From: Gastrolobium villosum
Taxonomy: Eukaryota > Streptophyta > Magnoliopsida > Fabales > Fabaceae
Direction of reading: 5' to 3'
Length of the DNA: 64,000 nucleotides
NCBI GenBank assembly: GCA_032173675.1
Contig: JAVKPL010011077.1
Location: 51,370 to 115,369, forward strand
Position 1 is the stretch's first letter. Each line of letters starts with the position of its first letter. Position numbers and translations under genes: made by a program. The notes beneath the pieces are model-generated. The model was not told the DNA's origin, ran no database searches, and worked only from the letters and a program-made list of their open reading frames with translations. Positions 20,230 through 31,021 of the stretch are shown piece after piece.

Positions 20230-22552
20230 TCAAGCTCTTCTCACGTCTTGTCTTGGCCCAACTCCAAAAACCTCTTCTATCATGTTGCATGTTGGTAAGA
20301 AGTCAATCTTATTTTTAGAGCAAGACACAAAGCCAGAATCCCACACTTTAGCATCACAAGGCTCAAAAACATATCCTTGACTATAACCATTGCTTACCTC
20401 ATTATAGTTACCACACCAATGATCACCATTCTCAGTCTTAACCTTGGTCTCCCGAGAGGTGACCCCTGTGTTCGCTGATGTGCATGAATCATTAACTTTT
20501 TCATCACATACATCTTGGGGTTGAATTGGAGAAGGTGAACAACCACTAGAGTGATGCATCTCTACAGTATCATATTTGGAATCATCATCAATGTTTCTCT
20601 CTGAAATATCTACAGTTCCATTAACAGCACAAATTTCATCTGCTACATACTCATCATAATCTTGCAGGTCATTATCGTGGCAATTATTAATACAAGTATC
20701 ATCTTGACGGACAGGGGACTCAGAAAGAGAGTCCTCCTCATCTTCCTCTCGAGTTGCAATCTCATTGCCATCAATACCTTCCCATTCATCATTATCACTG
20801 TCAATGTTCAATAGGTCATTTCTGTTCTGCTCTCCCCGCCTTCGAAGCATGAAGACATTAAAGTAGTAACTCACTATTTCCCTTTTGCTTAGTGAAGGAA
20901 AAACAATGGAAAGATAGTACCAGAAGTTTTTGTTGATGGATGCTGGATTATTGAAGACAACCTCGTGGAATAGTTGTTCATCCGCTAAACTCCATTTTTC
21001 TGCCACTTGTTCTCCCATTTCAGCAAACCCCAATTCGGTGAATTTCTCAGGCCCAAAGGTTTTTATAAGTTTTTCCCTTTCCTCCACTATATGTTGTCTG
21101 ACACATCTCACGGATCCCCCGTCTTCACAGCTACAATCAGTTCTGCCCTTTCCAACCTCTTCATTATCATCGGCATATAATTCCATGTTAGGCATAGGTA
21201 TTATACAAGTCCCCATCAGTCTTTCCTCAACTTCATAGGCATTTGGTCTAATAGAGGCACCCGAAAAATCCCATGGTGGAACATCAGCTTGATGATTAGA
21301 TCCAACAGATACAAGTTTGCGAGGAGAGTGTTCAATGGAATAGATGTCCTCATAGCGAGTTGATGTCCTTATTGGTCGCTCTGGACTTAAATACTCAGGA
21401 TAAAGAGCAAGATGTACAGGTGGTTCAGATCGGAGATCTTCTTCAACTGTGCTACTGGTGGCCCAAGTAGAAACAGGTATACCTACAGTAAAGCTTGTTT
21501 CAGAGTCCCCAGCCCCTCTAGGAAGCTCACCATAAATTTCACCAGCATACTTCTCATTACCTTCACTACTACCTTGTGTACACCAGCCCTCTACAATTAC
21601 AATGTAGACTAGGTCAAAATGCATTCTGTGGAATTTTTTTAAACAAAAAATTGGAAGCATCAAACAACATCAAATGTCCTTCAATTTGCCCATCTCCAGG
21701 TAAAGTACAAACTGATGTCAGAAGACAGTAGCATTCAAATGCCTCTTCATACTATCTTCAGATGTATTTTTCATTTTCAAGCAATAAACAAGTGACTAAC
21801 ACCAAAATTTTAACAGACAAACATTAAGTAAAAAAAATAGACACAAGAAGCCAAGTTATTATCTAACCCCTAATAGGTAATATAGTAAAATTGCCTAAAA
21901 AAACCAAATAAAATAGGACATGTTGAGTAAGTTTGCAGCGCAGACCTGAAACTATTAATGGGTTTACTACTAATAAAGCTGAGCTAAAGGGCCGACCCAG
22001 TTCAAATGCCCACTTCGTGAGTGTCTGGGGAAGGGAATACTCTAGACAGTCTTTCCCCTACTTTTTGCAGAAAGGCTGATTCGAACCGGCGACCTGACAC
22101 ACCACGGCAAGCAAGCTTACCGCTGAACCTATTTGAAATGGAGGAGGGATATTCTTACTACCAAAATTTTCTACTACCACCTTACTACCTATCTAATCAC
22201 CATTGGATCAACATTTTCTCTTTTTTTCAAAAACTTTTTAACATTCTCTCTCTTTGATCCAATGATAATTAGATAGGTAGTAAGTTAGTAGTAGAAAATT
22301 TTGGTAGTAAGAATATCCTACCTCTTTGAAATGTGCATATTTTTATTTTCAAATTTCACAGTTGATTCTCAACCTTGGAGAATCGTCAACTAAACTCCCA
22401 CCTGAAGTTTTAGGCATGTGGGTATGGCAATCATCATCAGGAAAAATAGGTTCTGATAATGAAACAAGCTGATTGCTGGGTCCTGCATGCTTTGGGAGTT
22501 GGAAGGACACCCCTAGTATTTCCTCAGCTTCAAAAGGACGCTTCTGCACCAT
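20230..22552 (-). CDS. ELM2/SANT-like nuclear protein
   Basis: Two coding exons are supported: exon 1 from the ATG at 22552 (MVQKRPFEAEEILGVSF) to 22374, and exon 2 from 21625 to the stop at 20230, giving about 465 residues. An alternative in-frame pairing (donor after 22402, acceptor 21590) is equally legal. It has an ELM2-like segment (VSVGSNHQADVPPWD), a conserved block CSCEDGGSVRCVRQHI with FGPEKFTELGF, and a SANT/Myb-like helix set (KWSLADEQLFHEVV, FPSLSKREIVSYYFNVF, LRRR), then an acidic low-complexity tail. This matches the plant family of Arabidopsis At1g26580/At2g03470, annotated as ELM2-domain proteins and presumed chromatin or transcription factors; no biochemical role is shown here. 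A SINE piece and a MITE (22141-22324) lie in the intron. Confidence 0.85.
21955..22130 (-). mobile_element. tRNA-derived SINE fragment
   Basis: On the minus strand there is an RNA polymerase III box B-like GGTTCGAATC (about 22089-22080) and an upstream box A-like GCGGTAAGCTTGC, followed by AGCCTTTCTGC and a body ending toward 21960. This resembles Au-type plant SINEs. The 5' end is ill defined. Confidence 0.55.
22141..22324. mobile_element. MITE with 9-bp target duplication
   Basis: 184 bp with inverted ends GAGGAGGGATATTCTTACTA / ...GAATATCCTACCTC, near-perfect for over 30 bp (CCAAAATTTTCTACTACC). Flanked by TTTGAAATG on both sides (22132-22140 and 22325-22333). A 9-bp duplication points to a Mutator-type MITE. 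A related copy is at about 29717-29885. Confidence 0.85.
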
Positions 22553-24240
22553 GATTAGCTGCAGGACAGGATTCAATAAAGAGTAAGACAGGCTTGCCTC
22601 ACACAACAAGCATCAAAGTAATTATTTAGTATTCATGCAACAACACAAACAATTAAGATAGTTCAAAAGCAACTAAAAAGTGAAATATTTTGGGATGAGG
22701 AATGGAGCATGAAACGTAAATTTGTGTGCTTTGAATATTCAGTGAAACACCTTCAACATATCTCAGTATTTTTCATAACCATGAAAACCAGTCTCTTCGA
22801 AATACCAGACAATTGATCCCACATTCCAAATATTTGCACAACAAATACCAAGGCTCGATAAAGAATATTACGTAAATCAAAAAGCTCCACAATCCTCCTA
22901 TGTCAGAATCTCACTCAAACTACTAAACCAATATCTAATATTGGTTTGCAACCTGACACATTATTCAAAGAGAGACGCTTCAAAACTACATGCATCAGTT
23001 AGTTTGCCAACAAAGAAAACTGCTACTAAACAAATCAATTGAGCATATTAAAGAACTCTTTTCAATAAAACATACTACTATTCTACATTGCATCATCAAG
23101 AAAAACATTCTTAAAAGCAAGACAAAATATTCCTTAACAGCCACATTGTATTAGCAGTTAGTAGATGACTAAATGTTGACCCTCATGTTCTCGATAAAAA
23201 TATCTTCTATTCAATTCACTGTAACATTTTAATATTAATATCATCATCATTAGAGGATACTAGTGGGCCCATTAACTGAGGCACCATTTCCTTGTTATAA
23301 ACAGAGCAGAGATAGCACAATATTTCCGTATAGAGCAATTATTTCATCTAAGGACAATTTAGTAAATTGCCATTAGTTACAATAAAAAAGCAGATGCCCA
23401 TGTTACACCCAGAGCTTTTATCAGAACATTTTAAAATAAAATTCCAGAAAATAAATTGTAAAAAAATTCAGAAAAAAGCACAAAAAATAAAATAAAATAA
23501 TTGTCACAAATAAAATAGTAATAATAATAATAATATTTATTATACCTTAAACCAGTCTCCGTCAAATTATATCTCAAACTACTGAACCGGAAGTAAACAA
23601 CAAAAGCCCCAATTTTAGGAAACCCTAACCCTAGATCTATCACGAATCCAACCAGAACGAAAAAAATTACGTCTTATCGATGGACAATTATTACGATTCA
23701 CACCGAATCGGATTCAGCGACGCGAGATCTGACGATCCAAACAAGTAATTGAAGGATCGAACCCTAATCAAACACACGCCAAAAATAATATACACAAAAT
23801 CGGAGGAAATAGGACCCAAATCAAATAAAAAACAAAATCTCTTATTTTAATTCCTCAGATCCCTAATTCGGAAAGACAGATCAAGAATATTCCACGACCC
23901 AAACCCTAAGGAAGGACACCGTAAACGGATATGGACAAAATTGGGGTCGATCGGTGCAGAAAATCAAGAACGGGTGGAAGGTCGCATCGATTGGAGAGGT
24001 GGAGGCGAGATTGGAGATCGAATCGAAGGAGAAATAAAAGGGAATCGAGATCGGAAAACGCGGCTAAAGAGTAAACGGGGGAAAAGCTAGGGCTAGCTGT
24101 TTTTTTTTTTTTTTTTTTAGAGTTTTGTGCGAGAAAGGAAAAAAAAAGTGATGAAACGCACCGTATAGTGTAGTGTGAATTATAGGAAATGCCCCTCGTG
24201 TTTGTGGTGTGTGTGAGGGTGAGAGATGAGAGAAGCATGC
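22553..24240 (-). other. 5' leader region of the ELM2/SANT gene
   Basis: No coding sequence seen. 23640-24230 on the minus strand is pyrimidine- and CT-rich leader-like sequence, and 22553-23640 is probably a 5' UTR intron. Exact splice sites were not fixed. An A/T homopolymer lies at about 24101-24118. Confidence 0.45.
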
Positions 24241-24252
24241 GAAGCGAGTGCG

Positions 24253-24261
24253 GTATATATG
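24253..24261 (-). promoter_or_regulatory. TATA box upstream of the ELM2/SANT gene
   Basis: Minus-strand CCATATATACC, followed about 25-35 bases downstream by CT-rich sequence typical of a plant transcription start. It is placed correctly for the leader at 24230 and below. Confidence 0.5.
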
Positions 24262-24855
24262 GGACAGCGTGGGAACGAGCTTGAGGGTAGATTCTGAATC
24301 ATAATTATCATTGCTGAAGGGTGTTCTGACACGTGGCGTGCAATGAGAGGTTGTTTTATGTATTTGTTTTTGTGGGATTTGCATTTATCATGTAACATGA
24401 CACAAAAAAATTTTGTACACACAACATTTTGTCGGGCCCTCACTTTTTGAAGGAAAAAAAAATTAAGACACGCAAAATGAATCTCTGTAACATTATACAA
24501 TCACTTCTCCTACAACATAACCCTTATAAAACTCTTATTATTATTTTTTTTTGACTCTTACCTTCCATGGGCCAACGTGGTTTATGCGCGTGGGGGAATC
24601 TAGGGACAATGATCCGGCGGAACTTTTTATTATTGTTTTTAAGTTTTAACGTTTCTATAATAGATATAGGGATAAGTTATACTTACTACACATTTTTTTT
24701 ACTACCTCTTACAACTAAATCTTAATCGTTGATTTCTATCAATTTAACGGTTATAATTTATTATAAATTAGTAATTAATTAATAAATATGATCGCATAAA
24801 TTATAACCTTCAAAATAATGTTTTAAGTTGAAAGATAAAAAAATATAATAATAAA

Positions 24856-25027
24856 GGGTTTTATAATTCTCAAGTTGAATGAGAATTGAAATCTCATGTT
24901 GTAGAGATAAAAAGCATGTGAGACCCATGTGTAAGAAAAGATTATATGTAAGACCCATGTCAGCACGAGAATCGAATTGTGTGTAGGAAAAATTGAATTC
25001 TCATGTTAAATGAGAATTATAAAACCC
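24856..25027. mobile_element. MITE with 8-bp target duplication (hAT-like)
   Basis: 172 bp beginning GGGTTTTATAATTCTCA and ending TGAGAATTATAAAACCC. Flanked by ATAATAAA at 24848-24855 and 25028-25035. The 8-bp duplication suggests hAT mobilisation. Confidence 0.85.
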
Positions 25028-25455
25028 ATAATAAAAATTATTAAATCTTAAAATAAATTATAGTTATAAAAATACTTTTATTTCTGCCCTTCATTCTAGA
25101 CTCAATGAAAATAACTTATTTACGTTGAAAAAATGACCCTATTTTTATTTGTTATTAATTTTCACAACACCTTGTTATTGTTCTTTATATGGATTGTATT
25201 AAAAAAAAAAAATTGTACTTCAACTAAAGGTTATGAGGGTTGTTTTCGGTATTACAGAGATATGGCATTGTTTTTTAAGTTTATAATTTATAATTTTGTA
25301 AAAAAATTTAGTATGTAATCTTTAATAAAAACTTTGTAATGTTTTTCTCTCTTGTTATTAAAATTAAATGGTGAATAATGTACCAAAAAAAATTAAATGG
25401 TGAATATAACGAAATATTTAGTTAGTTAGTAAAAAACAAACAACAAAAAAATATA

Positions 25456-25672
25456 GGGTAAAGGATTTCTCTAGGAGGATAAGTTATCTCTGGTGAGCCT
25501 AAAATGAAATCATTTTTGGACAGAAATCAAGGTATTTTTATAATTCTAATATATTACAAGGTTATATTAGTCTTTATTATTATAATTTTTTAATCTTATA
25601 ACACCAAAACGATGTCGTTTTAAGTTCACTGGAGACAACTTTATCTCCAATGACTGGAGAAATACTTTTCCC
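25456..25672. mobile_element. MITE with 9-bp target duplication (Mutator-like)
   Basis: 217 bp, ends GGGTAAAGGATTTCTC and GGAGAAATACTTTTCCC, with an internal CCAAAACGATGTCGTTTTAAG. The 9-bp duplication AAAAATATA is at 25447-25455 and 25673-25681. A relative is at 46740-46958. Confidence 0.85.
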
Positions 25673-26373
25673 AAAAATATATACCATGTGACTAGGCTAA
25701 TTTTTTTCTTTTTTTTTCTTAATAATACACCCCAATACAACTTCCATTTTAAAATACCAGTAACCTGAGGTTTTAAGTCCAGAAGCACGGATACACACAT
25801 TGGAAAAAACAAATATGTCGGAAACGGACACGTTGCGACATGTGCCCGACGCATAGTCAATATTTTAGGACATGCGGTCAATATTTTCGACAGGTAATTA
25901 ACGTTTTCCGACACGCATTCAATGTTTTCCAACATGCAGTATCTTTCTAACTAAACATAAAAATTTAATTTATATATCAAATATTTTCTATTATAGAATT
26001 TGACATGAAAAACTAATAAGGTATAAAAAATTATTTTTGTTTTATATTTATGTTATGAAATTTAAATATTTGATTGGTTATATAACTTATTATGAGCTGC
26101 AATATATATTAAATATAAATTATATTATATATATTAAAAATATTATTTAATATCAAAACGTATCATTACGTGTTGAAATCTAACATTTTTTTAGAATTAA
26201 TATGTCAGTGTATCGTGTAGTGTTGTGTTGCGTGTGAGTGCAAGATAGGTTTAAGTATTAAGAAAGTTGTTATCAAAAAAAAAAAAGTATTAAGAAAGTT
26301 ATTAAATATACTCAAATTTTAGAGAAATTTAACTACTTGGACTCTCCACTTAATACTCTCTTTCATTTTCCTA

Positions 26374-28054
26374 GGCTTTGTTTGGGAGTTTGGAGGGGAA
26401 GGAAAGGAAGGGGATCCAAGGGGGAGGGAGGGGAAGGAAGGGAAGGAAATTTGAGGGTATTTCTTCCCCTTGTTTGGGTTTGGGAGTTAAAAAATGGTAA
26501 GAAGGAAAATGGAGGGTTAATGAGATATTTTTACCATTATACCCATTTTTAAAATTAATATAATTATTATATTTTACAAATTAAATTAAATTTAAAATTT
26601 CTAACAAAATTATTTATGTACTTTTCACAATATTAAAAAAGATAATATTTCTTATGAAATTTTCACGCTACAAGCTACGAAAATTGTCACAATTTTTTTT
26701 CGTCAGAATACTCTTCGTCGAAAAGCGACGAAAATTTTTCTCCGATAAAATTTTTTACCAAAATAAATTTTCTATCGAAATTTAGTTTCTGGCAAAAGTT
26801 TTGACGAAAATGATTTCCTCCATGAAATGCTTTAAACGAAAAAAATATTTCGTCGAAAATTTTGACGGAATGTTTTCCATTCAAAATTTCGATGGAAATG
26901 TGTTCTGAAAAAATTGTCGGAAATTGTTTTGTCAAATATTTTAAGGGAAATGTTTCATTCAAAACTTTCGACGAAATTTAGATTTTGTAAAGAATTTTGT
27001 CAGAATATTTTTTCCGTCAAACATTTTAATCGAAATATTTTTCGTCAAATTTTTTTACGGAAAAATTTTCTGTTGAGATTTTTTGACATAAATGGGTTCC
27101 GTTGAAAGTTTTGATGGAAATATTTTTTATCAAAAAATTTGACAAAAATATTTTCCATCGAAAATTTTCGATGAAAATGTGTTTCCTTAAATATTCAACT
27201 GAAAGTTTTTGTCAAAAAGTTTAGCGAAAATATTTCCGTTGAAAACTTTTGACGGAATGTAAATTCTGTAAAGAATTTTGATGAAATTTTTTTCCAGCAA
27301 AAAATTTCTATGGAAATGTGTTGCATTGAAAATTTTGATGGAAATATTTTTCGTCAAAAATTTCGATGAATATGTTTTTTTATGAAATATTTTGACGAAA
27401 TTTAGATTCTGTAAAGAATTTTGACAAAATTTTTTTGTCAAATTCTTTTGCAGAAATGTGTTTAGTCTCAAATTTTGATGGAAATATTTTCCGTAAAAAA
27501 TTTAGACGTAATTGTTTTACGTCAAAACTTTTCGGTAGAGATGTGTTTCGTCAAATTTTGGACAAAAATATTTTCGTTGAAAGTTTCAACGGATTTAGAT
27601 TCGTCAATAGTTTTGACTGAATTCTTTCCAGTAAAAAATTTATGTTAGTGATTATAACAAAATCTTGTTTCGTCTTTAGTTTTGACGAAATTTTTTTGAC
27701 GTATTGTGATTTTCATCAAAAATTCCATCACTATTTTTGACGAAATATTTTTGGTCGAAAAATTTTGTTGTTATTTGAGACTTTTCTAATAATGTCACGT
27801 TTAACAATGATTCACAATTATGTAATTTTTACATTTTAATGCTAAGGGTAGATAAGTAATTTTTAATATTTCCCTCTTCAAACCTCCCAAATTGGGGGAA
27901 CTTTAATTTTAGGAAGAAGGAGGATTTTGGAGGGTTTAGTAAAAAACCCCAATTCCTTCCCCTCCATTTTTTAAACTCACAAACAAGGGGAGGGCTTACT
28001 AAAACCCTCCCTTTTCTTTCCTTCCCCTCCTAAAACCAACTCCCAAACAAAGCC
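26374..28054. mobile_element. PIF/Harbinger-like non-autonomous element, copy A
   Basis: Ends GGCTTTGTTTGGGAGTTTGG and CCAACTCCCAAACAAAGCC, with G-rich/C-rich subterminal tracts (GGAGGGGAAGGAAGG and its complement). No transposase. About 26650-27780 is an array of imperfect palindromes built on TTTCGTC/GACGAAA. The termini and a possible TTA-type duplication (CTA left of copy A, TTA right of copy B) suggest PIF/Harbinger. Open frames here are by-products of the repeat. Confidence 0.7.
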
Positions 28055-28056
28055 AA

Positions 28057-29474
28057 GGCTTTGTTTGGGAGTTTGGAGGGGAAGGGAAGGAAGGGGATAC
28101 AAGGGGGAGGGAGGGGAAGGAAGGGAAGGGAATTGGAGGGTATTCCCTTTCCTTGTTTGGGAGTTAAAAAAGGATAAAGGAGGAGAATGGAGGGTTAATG
28201 AGATATTTTTACTATTTTACCCCTTTTTAAAATTAATATATTTATTATATTTTACAAACTAAATTAAATTTAAAATTTCTAACAAAAATATTTTTGTACT
28301 TTTCACAATATTTAAAAAGATAATATTTTTTATGAAATTTCTACGCTGCAAGCTACAAAAAAATTTCATCAGAATACTCTTTGTCGGAAATTTTTCTCCG
28401 ATGAAAATTTTTACAAAAAAAAAAAAATTTCTATCGAAATTTAGTTTCTGGCAAAAGTTTTGACGAAAATGATTTCCTCCATGAAATGCTTTAAACGTAA
28501 AAAATATTTCGTCAAAAATTTTGACAAAATGTTTTTCGTTCAAAATTTCGATGGAAATGTGTTCTGATGAAAATTTTGACGAAAATTGTTTTGTCAAATA
28601 TTTTGAGGGAAATGTTTCATTCGAAACTTTTGACGAAATTTAGATTCAGTAAAGAATTTTGATAGAATATTTTTTCCGTCAAACATTTTAATCAAAATAT
28701 TTTTCGTCAATTTTTTTTTACAGAAAAATCTTCTGTTGAATTTTTTTGACAGAAACGTGTTCCGTTGAAAATTTTGATGGAAATATTTTTTATCAAAAAA
28801 TTTGACGAAAATATTTTCCGTCAAAAATTTTCGATGAAAATGTGTTTCCTTAAATATTCAATTGAAAATTTTTGTCAAAAAGTTTAGTGAAAATATTTTC
28901 GTTGAAAACTTTTGACGGAATGTAAATTCTGTAAAGAATTTTGGTGAAACTTTTCGGTGGAGATGTGTTTCGTCAAATTTTGGACGAAAAAATTTTCGTT
29001 GAAAGTTTCAACGGAATTTAGATTCGTCAATAGTTTTGACTGAATTCTTTCCCATAAAAAATTTATGTTAGTGATAATGACAAAATCTTGTTTCGTCTTT
29101 AGTTTTGATGAAAAAAATTTGACGTATGTGATTTTCATCAAAAATTTCATCATCATTTTTGACGAAATATTTTTCGTCGATAAATTTTATCGATATTTGA
29201 GATTTTTCTAAAAATGTCACATTTAAAAATGATTCACATTTATGTAATTTTTACATTTAATGCTAAGGGTAGATAAGTAATTTTTAATATTCCCCCCTCA
29301 AACCCCCCAAATTAGGGGAACTTTAATTTTATGAAGAAGGAGGGTTTTGGAGGGTTTAGTAAAAATCCCCAATTCCTTCCCCTCCTTTTTTTAAACTCAC
29401 AAACAAGGGGAGGGCTTACTAAAACCCTCCCTTTCCTTTCCTTCCCCTCCTAAAACCAACTCCCAAACAAAGCC
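28057..29474. mobile_element. PIF/Harbinger-like element, copy B (tandem)
   Basis: Starts two bases after copy A in the same orientation, with the same ends and the same internal array in the same order. About 250 bp present in copy A (around 27275-27522) are missing here: the text goes from GTAAAGAATTTTGGTGAAA straight to CTTTTCGGTGGAGATG. It arose by tandem duplication or a second insertion beside the first. Confidence 0.75.
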
Positions 29475-29989
29475 TTAGGGGAAATGCTAACTGCTAAGAG
29501 ATAAAGACAGAATTCAAAAAAAAAAAAAAAAAAAATGCATCATTGATTTTGTAAAGTAACAAATAAAATAAAACAATTTTTTTCTTTATAAAACCTAATA
29601 TTTTGAAGCCCATGCTAATTACTTTTTTAATAACAATAAAACATAGGCACTACAAACAGCAACATATATTATTTTATTTGAGAAAAATAAAATCAAAGTG
29701 TGTATGTTTGCATTCGAAAAGATATTTTTACTACCAAAATCTTCCACTACCAATTCACTACCCATTTAATCTGCATTTTTTTCTCTCTTTAGAAACTTTT
29801 TAACATTCTCTCTCTTGATTCAATGGTGATTAGATAGGTAGTAAGTTACTAATAGAAAATTTTAGTAATAAGAATATCCTCTCTCCAAAACATATGTACC
29901 ATAAAAACAATAAACTTTTAATCATTTGCCTATTTTTAAATTGTTTTAGTGATTTCTCTACGTTAATCAGAGGATTTAAGTTGCTTAAA
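29475..29989. other. Spacer with a diverged MITE copy
   Basis: AT-rich. 29717-29885 is a diverged copy of the MITE at 22141-22324 (TACTACCAAAATCTTCCACTACC ... GAAAATTTTAGTAATAAGAATATCC). A poly(A) run is at 29516-29535. No gene seen. Confidence 0.6.
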
Positions 29990-30420
29990 TATACCTAGGG
30001 TGATTCCCTTTGGCCTAAAAAATGCAACTGGCAAGCTAGTAGAAAAGGCATCAGACAATAAATACCTCAGCTTCATGCATGGATGTATCCATAAGCTACA
30101 AGCCTACAACCGGACTAAAATGAATCCACAAATAACGAAAAGTGATCATGACTGAAAATGGAAACTGGGTGATTTCTTCAGGCCTAAGAAATGCAAGGGC
30201 AAATTACCAAGGATTGGAGTGGACAAGGATTCAATGAATAGATAGAACAGACCCTAAAAGTTCATTTGGATGACATGGTGGTGTAAATTACTATATACAA
30301 ACATGCGCAAGTACAACATGCATTTGAACCCACCAAAATGTATGCTCGGGGTTCCAAGAAAGAGAATTCATAGGCTTCATGATCACCCACCAAGGCATTG
30401 AAGCAAACCTAGAGAAAAAA
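29990..30420 (+). pseudogene. Ty3/gypsy reverse transcriptase remnant
   Basis: Broken frames give recognisable gypsy RT pieces: VIPFGLKNATG near 30002, a second PFGLRNA-like start near 30170, LKVHLDDM-like text near 30255, then RKYNMHLNPPKCMLGVP near 30305 and FIGFMITHQGIEANLEK near 30370. Multiple frameshifts and stops. It lies about 0.6 kb beyond the 3' end of the LRR gene. Confidence 0.75.
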
Positions 30421-31021
30421 CAACTATTTTCTCAAGCCGCACTTGTGATTACTTTCCTTAAATCATAAACAGTAAACCTTGATCATTCTAAAGGCCTCAT
30501 TAGTTATGACTGATTTTTTTCCCTTCTGAAATATTACAGTCTTAAATGTCTCGAACAATTTACACCGAAAGTAGTGACTTTTTTTCTGCTGAAGCCAGCA
30601 TACTTGCAGGCAAACAAGGTACCAGAGTAGGAGTATGACACAAAGCAACACAGGATTCTTCGCATTCTATTTCACTTGAGATAATTAAGGGGCAAGGAAT
30701 ACAGTGCCTTCCACATTACATCAAAAGCTGTCTTATTTTACAGCTGCCATGATAAATACCACCTTTCATTATCAACAAAATGGCTTCAAAACCGGTATGA
30801 TGATATCTTTCGAAGAACGCTGGATAATGGCAAAGGTAAACTTATAGGAAGAAAAAAGTAGGAATCATATACAATGTGACACATGGATCTCCGTACACTA
30901 ATTTCAGATGTGAAATAAAAGCCATGGATAAAATACCCCATCTTCCATGCTACATCCATGGCTCATCCAAATGTACAACTGAAAAATACCCAAGTGGTCT
31001 AAACAAGCCTGATATACGATT
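30421..31021. other. Region downstream of the LRR gene
   Basis: No coding sequence recognised. The right part is the likely 3' UTR of the minus-strand LRR gene (stop at 31024-31022). Confidence 0.5.

Noticed and set aside
23906..24500. Ser/His-rich minus-strand frames near the ELM2/SANT promoter
   Set aside because: They overlap the TATA box and leader region and show no conserved motif.
26687..29156. Several Phe/Lys/Asn-rich open frames on both strands
   Set aside because: They come from the AT-rich palindromic array; composition follows the repeat unit and no domain is visible.
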